Assembly: GCF_031458235.1 (NCBI RefSeq) | Contig: NZ_JAVDYB010000001.1 | Coordinates: 3,803,001-3,867,000 of the forward strand | Length of the DNA stretch: 64,000 nt | Source of the DNA: Catenuloplanes atrovinosus | GTDB lineage: Bacteria > Actinomycetota > Actinomycetes > Mycobacteriales > Micromonosporaceae | Direction: 5' to 3' | Part shown: piece by piece, positions 50,760-60,077 of the stretch | Layout of the letters: every line of letters begins with the position of its first letter | Position numbering within the stretch: position 1 is the stretch's first letter | Program-made: the position numbers and the translations under genes | Notes under the pieces: model-generated | Seen by the model: only the letters and a program-made list of their open reading frames with translations | What the model was told of the DNA's origin: nothing | Database searches by the model: none

Positions 50760-51806
50760 ATGCAGGATCGGGGACTCGACACTTCCACCGACGCCGTCAT
50801 CGCCGCCCTGGAGGCGTTCGACCGCGAGGCCTTCGGTGAGGCGATGCAGGAGCTGGCGCGGGCCACGCCGCGGTCCCGGCCGGACGAGGTGGCAACCGCG
50901 CTGACCCGGCTCGCGCCGGTGCTGGAGCGGCTGCCGATCGGCGTCGGCGGGCACCTGGCGCAGCTGACCGGCAGCATGGTCGACTTCGGCGGCACGCCGG
51001 ACCTGGTGCTGCCCGTGCTGGTCGACCGCGCGTGCGAGGCGCTGGAGGCCGCGGCCCGGTTCCGCGTGCTGCACGAGAAGGCGTACGGCGAGGTGCCCGC
51101 CCCGGACGACCACGAGCGGATCCCGGCCACGATCGAGCGGTTCGTCGAGGGCGCGGACGCGCACGGGCTGTCCGACGTGGAGGGTCAGGCGCTGGTCGAG
51201 GCGTGGTTCACCGGCGAGCACTGGGTGCAGCCGGTGCTCTACCTGGCGCAGCGCCGCGACGTGCGGGCCGCGCTGCCGCAGCGCGACCGGCTGACCGCGG
51301 CAGTCGAGGCCACCCGCGACCACCTCGAAACGGCCGGCTGGCTGCACGGGCTGCTGCTGGTCCTCGACGACGCGCCGCTGATCGTGCTGCACCGCGAGTC
51401 CGGGCGCGGCTTCGAGGTCACGATCAGCGGGATCGGCGACAACTTCCAGCTGCACACGCTGCTCACCGCCGCGCTGATGGGCGGCGACCGCGGGCTGCCC
51501 GGCGAGCGGCCGTCCGAGGAGGAGATCGCGGCCGCCACGGACGGGCCGGAGCTGGAGCCGGAGGGCGGCATGATCGGCCGGGTGAACCTGGTCGACGGCG
51601 AGGGCACCTGGATCTGGAACGAGGGCCGTCCCGCGGACATCCCGGTCTACGACGGCGCGCGCGTGGTGGTGCTGGACCCGCCGCCGTACCGGCGCACCTG
51701 GAGCACCGGCCGGCCGTACCCGCTGATGGTCCCGTCCGTGACCGCGGAGGAGCTGCCCGCCGCGGAGGCCGCCCGCTGGCTGAGCCGGGTGAAGCCGGCC
51801 GCGTAA
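50760..51806 (+). CDS. hypothetical protein
   Basis: 348 residues from ATG, divergent from the PEP mutase-like gene with only 24 bp between. The first 160 residues are helical (AVIAALEAFDREAFGEAMQEL); the rest is mixed alpha/beta with LLVLDDAPLIVLHRESGRGF and GTWIWNEGRPADIP. No membrane segment or signal. I do not recognise a family. Actinomycete genomes contain similar-looking soluble proteins of unknown function. Confidence 0.7.
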   Translation: MQDRGLDTSTDAVIAALEAFDREAFGEAMQELARATPRSRPDEVATALTRLAPVLERLPIGVGGHLAQLTGSMVDFGGTPDLVLPVLVDRACEALEAAARFRVLHEKAYGEVPAPDDHERIPATIERFVEGADAHGLSDVEGQALVEAWFTGEHWVQPVLYLAQRRDVRAALPQRDRLTAAVEATRDHLETAGWLHGLLLVLDDAPLIVLHRESGRGFEVTISGIGDNFQLHTLLTAALMGGDRGLPGERPSEEEIAAATDGPELEPEGGMIGRVNLVDGEGTWIWNEGRPADIPVYDGARVVVLDPPPYRRTWSTGRPYPLMVPSVTAEELPAAEAARWLSRVKPAA

Positions 51807-51811
51807 CGCGT

Positions 51812-51850
51812 GTCCACCGACCGGTGGACAACCGGATTCCGTCCACCGGT
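51812..51850. promoter_or_regulatory. palindrome and half-site before the ABC-TCS operon
   Basis: GTCCACCGACCGGTGGAC at 51812-51829 (8-bp perfect arms, 2-bp centre) followed by GTCCACCGGT at 51841-51850, within the 82 bp before the ABC gene. The NarL-type regulator encoded last in this operon is the obvious candidate to bind it. Confidence 0.5.
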
Positions 51851-51888
51851 CGTCCCTCGCGCCGTCGTGACCTCGAAGAATCGAGTGC

Positions 51889-52722
51889 ATGGCAGTCATC
51901 GAGGTGCGAGACCTGATCAAACGGTACGGCGGGTACACCGCCGTCGACGGCATCGCGCTGACGGTCGAGCGCGGCGAGGTGTTCGGCCTGCTCGGCCCGA
52001 ACGGCGCGGGCAAGACCACCACGGTCGAGATCCTGGAGGGCTACCGCCGGCGTGACGGCGGCCAGGTGCGCGTGCTCGGCGAGGACCCGGGCCGGGCCGG
52101 CCGCCGCTGGCGCTCCCGGCTCGGGATCGTGCCGCAGGGCGCGCAGGACGGCGGCGAGCTGACCGTCCGCGAGTACGTCCGGCACGTGGCCCGCTTCTAC
52201 CCGCGCCCACGCGACCCGGACACGGTCATCGAACGCTGCGGCCTGGCCGGGAAGGCGGGCGCGCGGCTGCGCACGCTCTCCGGCGGGCAGCGCCGGCGCG
52301 TCGACGTGGCGCTCGGCATCGTCGGCGACCCCGAGCTGCTGTTCCTGGACGAGCCGACCACCGGGTTCGACCCGGAGGCCCGCCGGGACTTCTGGTCGCT
52401 GATCCGCGACCTCGCCGCGGACGGCACCACGATCGTGCTGACCAGCCACTACCTGGACGAGGTGGAGGCGCTCGCGGGCCGGCTGGCGGTGCTGTCCGGC
52501 GGCCGGATCGTGGCCGAGGGCACGCCGCGCACGATCGGCGGCCGGACCGCGGACTCGATCGTGAGCTGGCGGGACGGCGACGGCCCGCACCGCGTGGTGA
52601 CGGACGAGCCGATGCCGCTGCTGTCCACGCTCTCCGGCCGGGCCACGGCCGTGACCGACCTGCGCGTCCAGCCGCGCAGCCTGGAGGACGTCTACCTGGA
52701 ACTGATCGGAGACAACCGATGA
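51889..52722 (+). CDS. ABC transporter ATP-binding protein (DrrA type)
   Basis: 277 residues. Walker A GPNGAGKTTT, signature LSGGQRRRVDVALGI, Walker B LLFLDEPTTGFD, switch TSHYLDEVEAL: all complete. The C-terminal extension (about 215-277) is typical of drug-exporter and ABC-2 ATPases. First gene of an operon in which every following start overlaps the previous stop by 4 bp. Confidence 0.95.
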   Translation: MAVIEVRDLIKRYGGYTAVDGIALTVERGEVFGLLGPNGAGKTTTVEILEGYRRRDGGQVRVLGEDPGRAGRRWRSRLGIVPQGAQDGGELTVREYVRHVARFYPRPRDPDTVIERCGLAGKAGARLRTLSGGQRRRVDVALGIVGDPELLFLDEPTTGFDPEARRDFWSLIRDLAADGTTIVLTSHYLDEVEALAGRLAVLSGGRIVAEGTPRTIGGRTADSIVSWRDGDGPHRVVTDEPMPLLSTLSGRATAVTDLRVQPRSLEDVYLELIGDNR

Positions 52723-53555
52723 CGACGACCACCGTGCGCGGCCCGGCCGCGACGCTGCCCTCGACGCTGCGGATCGGGCTGTCCCGGGGCGCGGCCGAGG
52801 TGCGCGCCTACTTCCGCGAGCGGGACGCCGTGGTGTTCACGTTCGCGCTGCCCACGCTGATCCTGGTGCTGCTCGGCTACATCTTCGACGAGCCGCTGGA
52901 CGGCGCGCCCGGCACCCGGGTCAGCCAGGTGTTCGCGGCCGGGATGGTCGCGTACGGCATCCTCTCGACCGCGTTCATCAGCGTCGGCATCGGCATCGCC
53001 GCCGACCGCGAGGACGGGACGCTGAAGCGCCTGCGCGGCACGCCGGCGACCGCCGGGGCGTACCTCATCGGAAAGATCGTGCTGGTGGCGGTGACGACGG
53101 CCGGGTCCGTCGCCCTCATGCTCGCGACCGCGGTGCTGCTGTTCGGCCTCGACCTGCCCAGCGACACGGGGCGCTGGGTGACGTTCGGCTGGCTGATGGC
53201 ACTGTCCGTGGTCGCGTGCACGCTGCTCGGCATCGCCGCCAGCACCCTGGCCCGGTCCGCGCGCAGCGCGCCGGCGGTGATGAACCTGCCGGTCCTCGCG
53301 CTGCAGTTCGTCTCCGGGATCTTCGTGCACATCACCGCGCTGCCGGATGCGATGCTGACCGTGGCGTCGTGGTTCCCGGTGAAGTGGATGGGCCAGGGAT
53401 TCCGGTCGGTGTTCCTGCCGGACTCGCTGGCCGCGCAGGAGGTGGCGGGCTCGTGGGAGCACGGCAGGATCGCGCTGGTGCTGACCGCCTGGTGCCTGCT
53501 GGGCCTGGTGCTGTGCCTGGCGACGTTCCGGTGGACGGACCGCCGCACGCGATGA
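52719..53555 (+). CDS. ABC-2 type permease (DrrB-like)
   Basis: 278 residues with six membrane helices; REDGTLKRLRGTPATAGAYLIGK is the ABC-2 motif and the last cytoplasmic segment WMGQGFRSVFLPD is typical. Partner of the ATPase before it. Exports an unknown hydrophobic compound; coupling to a two-component system suggests inducible resistance or envelope stress function. Confidence 0.94.
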   Translation: MTTTTVRGPAATLPSTLRIGLSRGAAEVRAYFRERDAVVFTFALPTLILVLLGYIFDEPLDGAPGTRVSQVFAAGMVAYGILSTAFISVGIGIAADREDGTLKRLRGTPATAGAYLIGKIVLVAVTTAGSVALMLATAVLLFGLDLPSDTGRWVTFGWLMALSVVACTLLGIAASTLARSARSAPAVMNLPVLALQFVSGIFVHITALPDAMLTVASWFPVKWMGQGFRSVFLPDSLAAQEVAGSWEHGRIALVLTAWCLLGLVLCLATFRWTDRRTR

Positions 53556-54673
53556 GGCGCTGGCTGTGGCCGTGGGACGCGTACCTGCTGATCTGCCTGA
53601 CCGTGGTGACCGTGGCGGTCGCGCGCAACCAGGAGGTGTCGCCGGCCGCCCGGGTGACCGCCGCGGCCGCGATCGCGCTGATCGCGGCCGCCTGGCTGTT
53701 CTGGGGCCGGCGCACCGCGCCGCGCCGCGAGGAGGAGGCGCCGGCCGGGAACGCCGCCTTCATGGCGTGCGTGACCGTGCTGTTCGTGATCGCGGTGTGG
53801 GCGCAGGAGATGAGCACGTTCGCGCTGTTCGCGGTCGCGTCCATGCCGTTCCTGTGCCTGCCGATGCGCCCGGCGCTGGTCGCGGCCGCGGTGCTGAACC
53901 TGGCGCCGGTGCCGATCGGGCTGGCGCGCGGCGGCGGCTGGGAGGAGTTCCGGCTCGACGCGCCGATAGCCGCGATCGGGCTGACCTTCTCCGTGCTGAT
54001 CGGCACCACCATCGGGCGGATCTCCCGGGAGAGCGCGGAACGGGCCCGGCTGATCGAGGAGCTGGAGGCCAGCCGCGCACGGGTCGCGGCGCTGTCGCAC
54101 GACGCGGGCGTGGCCGCGGAACGGGCCCGGCTGGCCGCGGAGATCCACGACACGCTGGCGCAGGGGTTCACCAGCATCGTCACGCTCGCCCAGGCGATCG
54201 AGTCCGAACTGGACACGGATCGGGCCGCGGCCGACCGGCACCTGGCGCTGGTGCTGCGTACCGCGCGGGAAAACCTGGCCGAGGCGCGCGCGATGGTGAC
54301 CGTGCTGGCCCCGGCCGAGCTGCACGGCCGCCCGCTGGCCGAGGTGCTCACCCGGCTGGCCGCCGCGCACGGGGCGACCTGCACGGTCGAGGCGGGCGAC
54401 TTCCCGACCGCGGTGGAGGTGGTGATCGTGCGGACCGCGCAGGAGGCGCTGACCAACGTGCGGCGGCACGCCGGCGCGAGCACGGTCACCGTCGACCTGG
54501 CCGGCACCCGGCTGACCATCAGCGACGACGGGGTGGGCTTCAACGTCCGTCAGGACACCGGCGGGTACGGACTGCGCGGCATGCGGGCCCGCGCGGAGCA
54601 GATCGGCGCCCGCCTCACCGTCACCTCCGCACCGGGGGCCGGAACCACGATCGAACTGGACGTACCGTCATGA
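53552..54673 (+). CDS. sensor histidine kinase of the ABC operon
   Basis: 373 residues. Five or so membrane helices in the first 150 residues, a coiled linker (ERARLIEELEASRARVAAL), the HisKA_3 box ERARLAAEIHDTLAQGF with the phospho-histidine, N-box QEALTNVRRHAG and DDGVGFNV, GYGLRGMRARAEQ. The sensor is intramembrane with no large outer domain, as in kinases that detect membrane-active compounds. Confidence 0.94.
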   Translation: MRRWLWPWDAYLLICLTVVTVAVARNQEVSPAARVTAAAAIALIAAAWLFWGRRTAPRREEEAPAGNAAFMACVTVLFVIAVWAQEMSTFALFAVASMPFLCLPMRPALVAAAVLNLAPVPIGLARGGGWEEFRLDAPIAAIGLTFSVLIGTTIGRISRESAERARLIEELEASRARVAALSHDAGVAAERARLAAEIHDTLAQGFTSIVTLAQAIESELDTDRAAADRHLALVLRTARENLAEARAMVTVLAPAELHGRPLAEVLTRLAAAHGATCTVEAGDFPTAVEVVIVRTAQEALTNVRRHAGASTVTVDLAGTRLTISDDGVGFNVRQDTGGYGLRGMRARAEQIGARLTVTSAPGAGTTIELDVPS

Positions 54674-55287
54674 TCAAAATCCTGCTGGTCGACGACCACC
54701 CGGTGGTACGCGACGGGCTGCGCGGCATGCTCGGCGCCGAGCCGGACCTGGACGTGGTCGGCGAGGCCGGCTCCGGCCTGGAGGCGGTCACCGCGGCCCG
54801 CGCGCTGCGCCCGGACGTGGTGCTGATGGACCTGCGGATGCCCGGCGTGGACGGCGCCACCGCCACCGGGCTGATCCTGTCCGAGCTGCCCCAGGTTCGC
54901 GTGGTGGTGCTGACCACGTACGACACGGACGCGGACATCCTGCGCGCGGTCGAGGCGGGCGCGTCCGGTTACCTGCTCAAGGACGCCAGCCGCGCGGAGC
55001 TGACCGACGCGATCCGCGCCGCCGGCCGCGGCGAGACCGTGCTGGCCCCGGCCGTCGCGGGCCGGCTGGTCCGGCAGGTGCGCCAGCCCGCCGCGCCGAC
55101 GCTCACCGCGCGCGAACTGGAGGTGCTGCGGCTGGTCGCGCGCGGCCACACGAACGCGGAGATCGGCCGCCACCTGCACATCAGCGAGGCGACCGTGAAG
55201 ACGCACCTGCTGCGCACGTTCGCGAAGCTGGACGTCTCCGACCGTACGGCCGCGGTCACCACCGCCATGTCCCGCGGACTGATCTGA
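54670..55287 (+). CDS. NarL/LuxR-family response regulator of the ABC operon
   Basis: 205 residues. Acidic pair DDH (8-10), phospho-acceptor in VVLMDLRMPGVDG, Thr in VVVLTTYD, Lys in GYLLKDAS; LuxR HTH LTARELEVLRLVARGHTNAEI with recognition helix SEATVKTHLLRTFAKL. Last gene of the ABC-TCS operon; autoregulation through the palindrome at 51812 is proposed. Confidence 0.95.
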   Translation: MIKILLVDDHPVVRDGLRGMLGAEPDLDVVGEAGSGLEAVTAARALRPDVVLMDLRMPGVDGATATGLILSELPQVRVVVLTTYDTDADILRAVEAGASGYLLKDASRAELTDAIRAAGRGETVLAPAVAGRLVRQVRQPAAPTLTARELEVLRLVARGHTNAEIGRHLHISEATVKTHLLRTFAKLDVSDRTAAVTTAMSRGLI

Positions 55288-55363
55288 GCGCCGGCACTCT
55301 AATCCTGGCCTCAGGTTGAGCGGGGACGATGAGCGGTAAAGGCATCGATTGGAGGGGGCCGAG

Positions 55364-56056
55364 GTGCGGATCATCATCGCGGATGACGAGGCGGCCATCC
55401 GTGAGTCGCTGGAGCGGGTGCTCCAGGTCGAGGGGTACGACACCAGTACGGTCGCCAACGGTCTCGCCGTGCTCGACGAGGTCGACGGGGTGGGCGGTGA
55501 CACGCTGGATCTGTTGATCCTGGACGTGATGATGCCCCGTCTCGGCGGGTTGGAGACCTGCCGGCGGTTGCGGGCGGCGGGCCGGGATCTGCCGGTGCTG
55601 ATGCTGACCGCCCGGGATCAGGTCTCCGACCGGGTCGCGGGGCTGGATGCGGGTGCCGACGACTACCTGCCCAAGCCGTTCGCCACGGAGGAGTTGCTGG
55701 CCCGGGTGCGGGCGCTGCTGCGTCGGCGCACGCCGGCCGGCGGGGAGTCGCAGGTCCTGTCGTTCGCCGACGTCCGGCTGGATCCGGACCGGTTCGAGGC
55801 GTGGCGTGGCGGGCGGCCGCTGCGCCTGACCCGGACCGAGTTCTCCCTGCTGGAGGTTCTGGTGCGCAACGCGACCCGGGTGTTGCCCCGCGACGTGCTG
55901 TTCGAGGCGATCTGGGGCTTCGACATGAGCACCACCGCCAACAACCTCCAGGTGTACGTGAGCTACCTGCGCCGCAAGCTGGAGGCCGAGGGCGAGCCGC
56001 GGTTGATCTACACGCTGCGCGGCCTGGGATACACGTTGCGGGAGACTCCTCCGTGA
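55364..56056 (+). CDS. OmpR-family response regulator (MprA-like)
   Basis: 230 residues from GTG at 55364 (GGAGGGGG five bases before). Receiver with ADDE at the start, [18 protein letters not shown] and PKPF; winged-helix C-terminal domain [15 protein letters not shown] and [16 protein letters not shown]...LRGLGYTLR. Coupled to the kinase gene by GTGA overlap. Closest in type to mycobacterial MprA/TcrA regulators. Confidence 0.94.
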   Translation: MRIIIADDEAAIRESLERVLQVEGYDTSTVANGLAVLDEVDGVGGDTLDLLILDVMMPRLGGLETCRRLRAAGRDLPVLMLTARDQVSDRVAGLDAGADDYLPKPFATEELLARVRALLRRRTPAGGESQVLSFADVRLDPDRFEAWRGGRPLRLTRTEFSLLEVLVRNATRVLPRDVLFEAIWGFDMSTTANNLQVYVSYLRRKLEAEGEPRLIYTLRGLGYTLRETPP

Positions 56057-57504
56057 GCCGGTCCACCGGCCGGGGACCGCGCCGGTTCACCCGGTGGTGG
56101 CGCCGGCGGTCGCTGCGGACCAGGATGACGGTGATCGCGGCGACGGCCATCGCGGCCAGCGTGTTCGTGTCCTTCCAGGTGGCCACCGAGCTGCTGGGCG
56201 GGGAGTTGCGGGACGCCGCGGAGAACCAGCTTCGCGCCGACTCCCGGGTCCTGGCCGCGGACGCGGAGCGCGCCGGTCTGGCGCGGGTCCAGCTACCGCC
56301 CTATCCCGGATCCGGCCGGCTGGTGCGGGTCATCCTGGCCGACGGCTCGACCCGGACCCCGGCCGGCCAACCCGCGCTGCCCCCGGTCAGCGAGGCCGCC
56401 GGGCGGGTGGCGCAGGGCGTGTCGGCCGACCTGATGGAGTCCAGGGACGGCGACGACGAGGGTTACCTCGTCTACACGCTGCGGGCGGGTGACGGCGCGG
56501 TCCAGGTGGCCCGCCTCGCCGACGACGGCCCGATCAATCAGCTCGGGTTCGGCATGCTGGTGCTCGGGCTGCTCTGCGTGGCCGGGGGCGCGCTTGTCGG
56601 ACGCGCCGTGGCGCGGGCCGGGCTGGCACCGATCGACCGGCTGACCGCCGCCGCGGTGCGGGTCGCGCAGACCCGGGATCTCGACGCCGCCATTCCGGAC
56701 GAGGGCGGTGGGGAGATCCGGCGGCTGGTCCAGTCGATCAACGACATGCTCGCCGCGCTCCGGGAATCCCGGCAGGCTCAGCGGCTGCTCGCCGAGGACG
56801 CCGCTCACGAGCTCAAGACCCCGCTCACCAGCCTGCGCCTCAACGTCGAGCTGCTGATCCGGCTCGATCGGCGCGGCACCCTGAACAGCGCGCTGCCGGC
56901 GGAGAGCCGGACCCGGCTGCTCAACGATCTGGGCGCTCAGGTGGCCGAGTTGAGCACCCTCGCCGCCGAGCTGACCGACCTGGCACGCGGTGACATCAGC
57001 GACGAGAACACCGAGTTGCTCGACTTCGCCGACGTGGTGGTGGCCGCCGTGACCCGGGCGCGCTCCCGCAAGCCCGGCATCGAGGTCGCGGTCGACGCGA
57101 ACTCCGTGTGGGTGAGCGGGCGCCCCGCCGCGCTGCAACGGGCGGTGCTCAACCTCATCGACAACGCCGGCAAGTGGTCCCCCGCGGAGCAGCCGGTCCA
57201 GGTCCGGCTCCGTGCCGAGGGTCGGTCGGCGGTGCTCGAGGTCGACGACGCCGGGCCGGGCATCGACGTCGCCGACGTACCGCGGGTGTTCGACCGGTTC
57301 TACCGTGCCGAGAGTGCCCGGGCGTTGCCCGGGTCCGGTCTGGGGCTGTCGATCGTGCGGCGGGTCGTCGACGCCCACGGCGGCCGGGTCGCCGTCGCCC
57401 GCTCCGCACGCGGTGGCGCGCTGCTGCGGGTCGAGCTTCCGGCCGCGTCCCCGCCCGCCCCGATCGCGCGGTTCACCGCCGGGGAGGACCCCGCGGTCCG
57501 CTGA
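56053..57504 (+). CDS. HAMP-HisKA sensor kinase (MprB-like)
   Basis: 483 residues from GTG. Membrane helix at about 25-45, extracytoplasmic domain to about 150, second helix about 160-185, HAMP, HisKA with phospho-His in [21 protein letters not shown] (key H-E-L-K-T-P), ATPase boxes [27 protein letters not shown]. Partner of the OmpR regulator. A large MMPL transporter gene converges from 200 bp away, as in systems that control envelope lipid export. Confidence 0.94.
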   Translation: MSRSTGRGPRRFTRWWRRRSLRTRMTVIAATAIAASVFVSFQVATELLGGELRDAAENQLRADSRVLAADAERAGLARVQLPPYPGSGRLVRVILADGSTRTPAGQPALPPVSEAAGRVAQGVSADLMESRDGDDEGYLVYTLRAGDGAVQVARLADDGPINQLGFGMLVLGLLCVAGGALVGRAVARAGLAPIDRLTAAAVRVAQTRDLDAAIPDEGGGEIRRLVQSINDMLAALRESRQAQRLLAEDAAHELKTPLTSLRLNVELLIRLDRRGTLNSALPAESRTRLLNDLGAQVAELSTLAAELTDLARGDISDENTELLDFADVVVAAVTRARSRKPGIEVAVDANSVWVSGRPAALQRAVLNLIDNAGKWSPAEQPVQVRLRAEGRSAVLEVDDAGPGIDVADVPRVFDRFYRAESARALPGSGLGLSIVRRVVDAHGGRVAVARSARGGALLRVELPAASPPAPIARFTAGEDPAVR

Positions 57505-57522
57505 CCCGCCCCCTGGGCACGT

Positions 57523-57597
57523 GTCCCGGCTGGCCCGTTCCCCAGGGCGCGGGTCCCGGCTGGCCCGTTCCCCAGGGCGCGGGTCCCGCTGGCCCGC
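57523..57597. repeat. 30-bp direct repeat, 2.5 copies
   Basis: GTCCCGGCTGGCCCGTTCCC followed by CAGGGCGCGG occurs exactly twice (57523-57552, 57553-57582) and then partly. It lies between the convergent kinase and MMPL genes and could form alternating termination structures; otherwise the gap 57505-57700 shows nothing. Confidence 0.65.
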
Positions 57598-57700
57598 CGT
57601 CGGGGCGCGGCGCGGGCCGGCGGGCGGCGGCCGCCGGACTCGGGAAAAGGACCCGGGACGGGCTGGGCGCCCGTCCCGGATCTCGTTGGTGCCGCCGCGC

Positions 57701-59845
57701 TCACCGGTGCAGCGCGAGCTCCTCGTCGCCGGTGAGCGGCTGGGGCCCGGCCGGCGGTTCCGCCGTCGGCCGGGACAGCCGGCTCGGCCACCAGATCCGC
57801 CGGCCGATCAGCAGGGTGAGGGCCGGGACCAGGACCGACCGCACCAACAGCGCGTCGAGCAGCACGCCGAAGGCGACCAGGAAGCCGACCTCGATCAGCA
57901 TCACCAGCGGAAGCGTGGTGAGGACCGCGAACGTGGCCGCCAGGACCACGCCGGCCGAGGTGATGACGCCACCGGTGGCGGACAGCGCCTTGAGCATGCC
58001 CGCCCCGGTGCCGAGCCGCACGGTCTCCTCCCGGGCCCGGCTGGCCAGGAAGATGTTGTAGTCGACGCCGAGCGCCACCAGGAACAGGAACGCCAGCAGC
58101 GGCACCGAGTAGTCGATGCCCTTGAACCCGAGGATCGTGTCGAAGACGAAGACGCTGCCGCCGAAGGCCGCGGCGAATGAGACGATCACGGTGGCCATCA
58201 GGACCAGCGGGGCCACGATCGCGCGCAGCAGCAGCCCGAGCACGATCAGGACGACGGCGAGCACCAGCGGGATCACCAGCCTCTCGTCGCGGCTGGTGGT
58301 CGCCGCGGTGTCGAGGTTCTCCGCACTCGGCCCGCCGACGATCGCCTCCGCCCCGCTCACCGCGTGCACGGCGGCGCGTACCCGCGTGATCGTGTCGTAC
58401 TCCGCGGCGGTGTCCGGTGCGTCCGTCGGGTACACGGAGATGTCGGTCCAGCCACCGGTGGTCTGACCCGGGACGGCCTCGGCCACACCGCGGGTGTTCT
58501 TGACGACCTCGAGCACCCGGTCCTGGTACGCCGGCCGGGTGAAGACCGTCATCGGCTGGCCGCCCAGCTCCGGGAAGTGCTGGCGGAGAACGGTGAACCC
58601 GGTGACCGACTCCGGCGGGGACAGGAACTGGTCCTGCTCCCGCAGGGCGCCGGTGTTGCCGGTCAGCCCGATGGCCAGCACGCCGAGGACTCCGAGGGAG
58701 CCGATCGTCGCCACCCACCGGCGGCGGCCGATCATGGCACCGAGTCGTCCCCACAGCCCCGGCTTCTCCGTCACGGCCGTGCTGAACCGCGGGATGGCCG
58801 GCCAGAAGATCCGCCGGCCGAGCACCACGAGCACCGCCGGGAACAGCGTCAGCATGGCCGCCAGCGCGCACAGGATGCCGGCCGCACCGATCGGGCCCAG
58901 TCCGCTGGTGCTGTTCAGGTCCGCGACGAGCAGGCAGAGCAGGCCGGCGACCACGGTGGCCGCGGACGCGGCGATGGCCGGCGCCGCGCTGCGCAGCGCG
59001 TGCACCATCGCGACCCGGACATTCTCGTGGTGGTGCAGGGTCTCCCGATATCGGGCGATGAGCAACAGCGCGTAGTCCGTGCCGACGCCGAACACCAGGA
59101 TCGTCAGCAGCGCCGAATTCTGGTCGTTGATCACGATGCCGAAGCCCTTGACGAGCAGGTAGACGGTCGCCATCGCGGTCAGTGCGGCCACGCCGACCAC
59201 CACCAGCGGGATGAACCACAACACCGGGCTGCGATAGGTGAGGATGAGCAGGATCGTGACGACGATGACGGTGGTGAGGAAGACCTGTAGGTCGATGCCG
59301 TCGAAGACGGCGTCCATGTCGCCGTCGATCGCGGCCGGGCCGGTCACGTCCAGGTCCAGGCCGGCGGGGCGGTCCTTCGCGGCGTCACGCAACGGGCCGA
59401 CGATGGCCTCCGGTCCGCCGTAGGTCGTGCTCACGTCGAGGGTGAACAGCATCGCCTTGCCGTCGGCGGAGGGCCTCGTCGCCGGGCCCTCGTCCTCCTC
59501 GGGGGCCGCCGCCTTCGGCGGGTACCGCGTGGCGAGGGTGTCGTAGTGGCGCTGGACCGTGGCGCGGTCGGCGTCGGTCAGCCCGCCGGCGCGGTGGTAC
59601 ACGAAGACGAACGTATGGTCCTCACCGCCGGGGAGAGTGTCCTCCAGCATCGCGACCTTGGTGGACTCGGCGCTCGCCGGCAGGGTGTCCACGGCTTTGT
59701 CCGTGGTGACGGAGCTCAATTGTCCGCTCAACGGCACCATGACCGCCGCCAGCGCCACCCACAGGCCGATCACCAACCACGGCACCCACCGGCCGGCCAA
59801 CCGACCGACCGGCGCCTCGCCGGACGGTCCTGCGTTGACTGCCAT
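57701..59845 (-). CDS. MMPL-family RND transporter
   Basis: 714 residues from ATG at 59845 (TAGGAGG six bases upstream). Twelve predicted membrane helices in two halves, each preceded by a large outer loop; VFGVGTDYALLLIARYRE and LVALGVDYNIFLASRAREE carry the paired Asp-Tyr elements of the proton path. Such transporters export lipids, siderophores or antibiotics. The 50-bp shared element lies 45 bp upstream. The OmpR-type system next to it is the probable regulator. Confidence 0.94.
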   Translation of the reverse strand: MAVNAGPSGEAPVGRLAGRWVPWLVIGLWVALAAVMVPLSGQLSSVTTDKAVDTLPASAESTKVAMLEDTLPGGEDHTFVFVYHRAGGLTDADRATVQRHYDTLATRYPPKAAAPEEDEGPATRPSADGKAMLFTLDVSTTYGGPEAIVGPLRDAAKDRPAGLDLDVTGPAAIDGDMDAVFDGIDLQVFLTTVIVVTILLILTYRSPVLWFIPLVVVGVAALTAMATVYLLVKGFGIVINDQNSALLTILVFGVGTDYALLLIARYRETLHHHENVRVAMVHALRSAAPAIAASAATVVAGLLCLLVADLNSTSGLGPIGAAGILCALAAMLTLFPAVLVVLGRRIFWPAIPRFSTAVTEKPGLWGRLGAMIGRRRWVATIGSLGVLGVLAIGLTGNTGALREQDQFLSPPESVTGFTVLRQHFPELGGQPMTVFTRPAYQDRVLEVVKNTRGVAEAVPGQTTGGWTDISVYPTDAPDTAAEYDTITRVRAAVHAVSGAEAIVGGPSAENLDTAATTSRDERLVIPLVLAVVLIVLGLLLRAIVAPLVLMATVIVSFAAAFGGSVFVFDTILGFKGIDYSVPLLAFLFLVALGVDYNIFLASRAREETVRLGTGAGMLKALSATGGVITSAGVVLAATFAVLTTLPLVMLIEVGFLVAFGVLLDALLVRSVLVPALTLLIGRRIWWPSRLSRPTAEPPAGPQPLTGDEELALHR

Positions 59846-59890
59846 CAATAGCCTCCTACATACGAGTTGCGTCGCTCATCTGCGGCTGAT

Positions 59891-59940
59891 GTCGTACCGA
59901 GCGAACCTGAGACGACCGTTAATCCGCTGGTCAGTCCGGT
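59891..59940. promoter_or_regulatory. shared 50-bp upstream element, copy 1
   Basis: About 42 of 50 bases match 62162-62211 in the same orientation, with the perfect core CCTGAGACGACCGTTA. It lies between the divergent MMPL and PHM-like genes. A shorter match (AACCTGAG, reverse strand) occurs before the OmpR regulator gene near 55308. Confidence 0.6.
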
Positions 59941-59995
59941 TGGGGCGGGCAGCGCGCCACGACTTCCCCGCGGGTGCCGGCCGGCGCTCCGGAGT

Positions 59996-60009
59996 GGTAC
60001 CGCGGTACC
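59996..60009. promoter_or_regulatory. 14-bp perfect palindrome
   Basis: GGTACCGCGGTACC, 69 bp before the PHM-like gene; CCGCGGTAC recurs at about 60032. Possible operator, or chance in a G+C-rich spacer. Confidence 0.35.
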
Positions 60010-60077
60010 GCCGCTCAGCCGAGAATGACGACCGCGGTACGACGAAACCGGACGGAATCGGGCCTAGCTTTCGAGCT

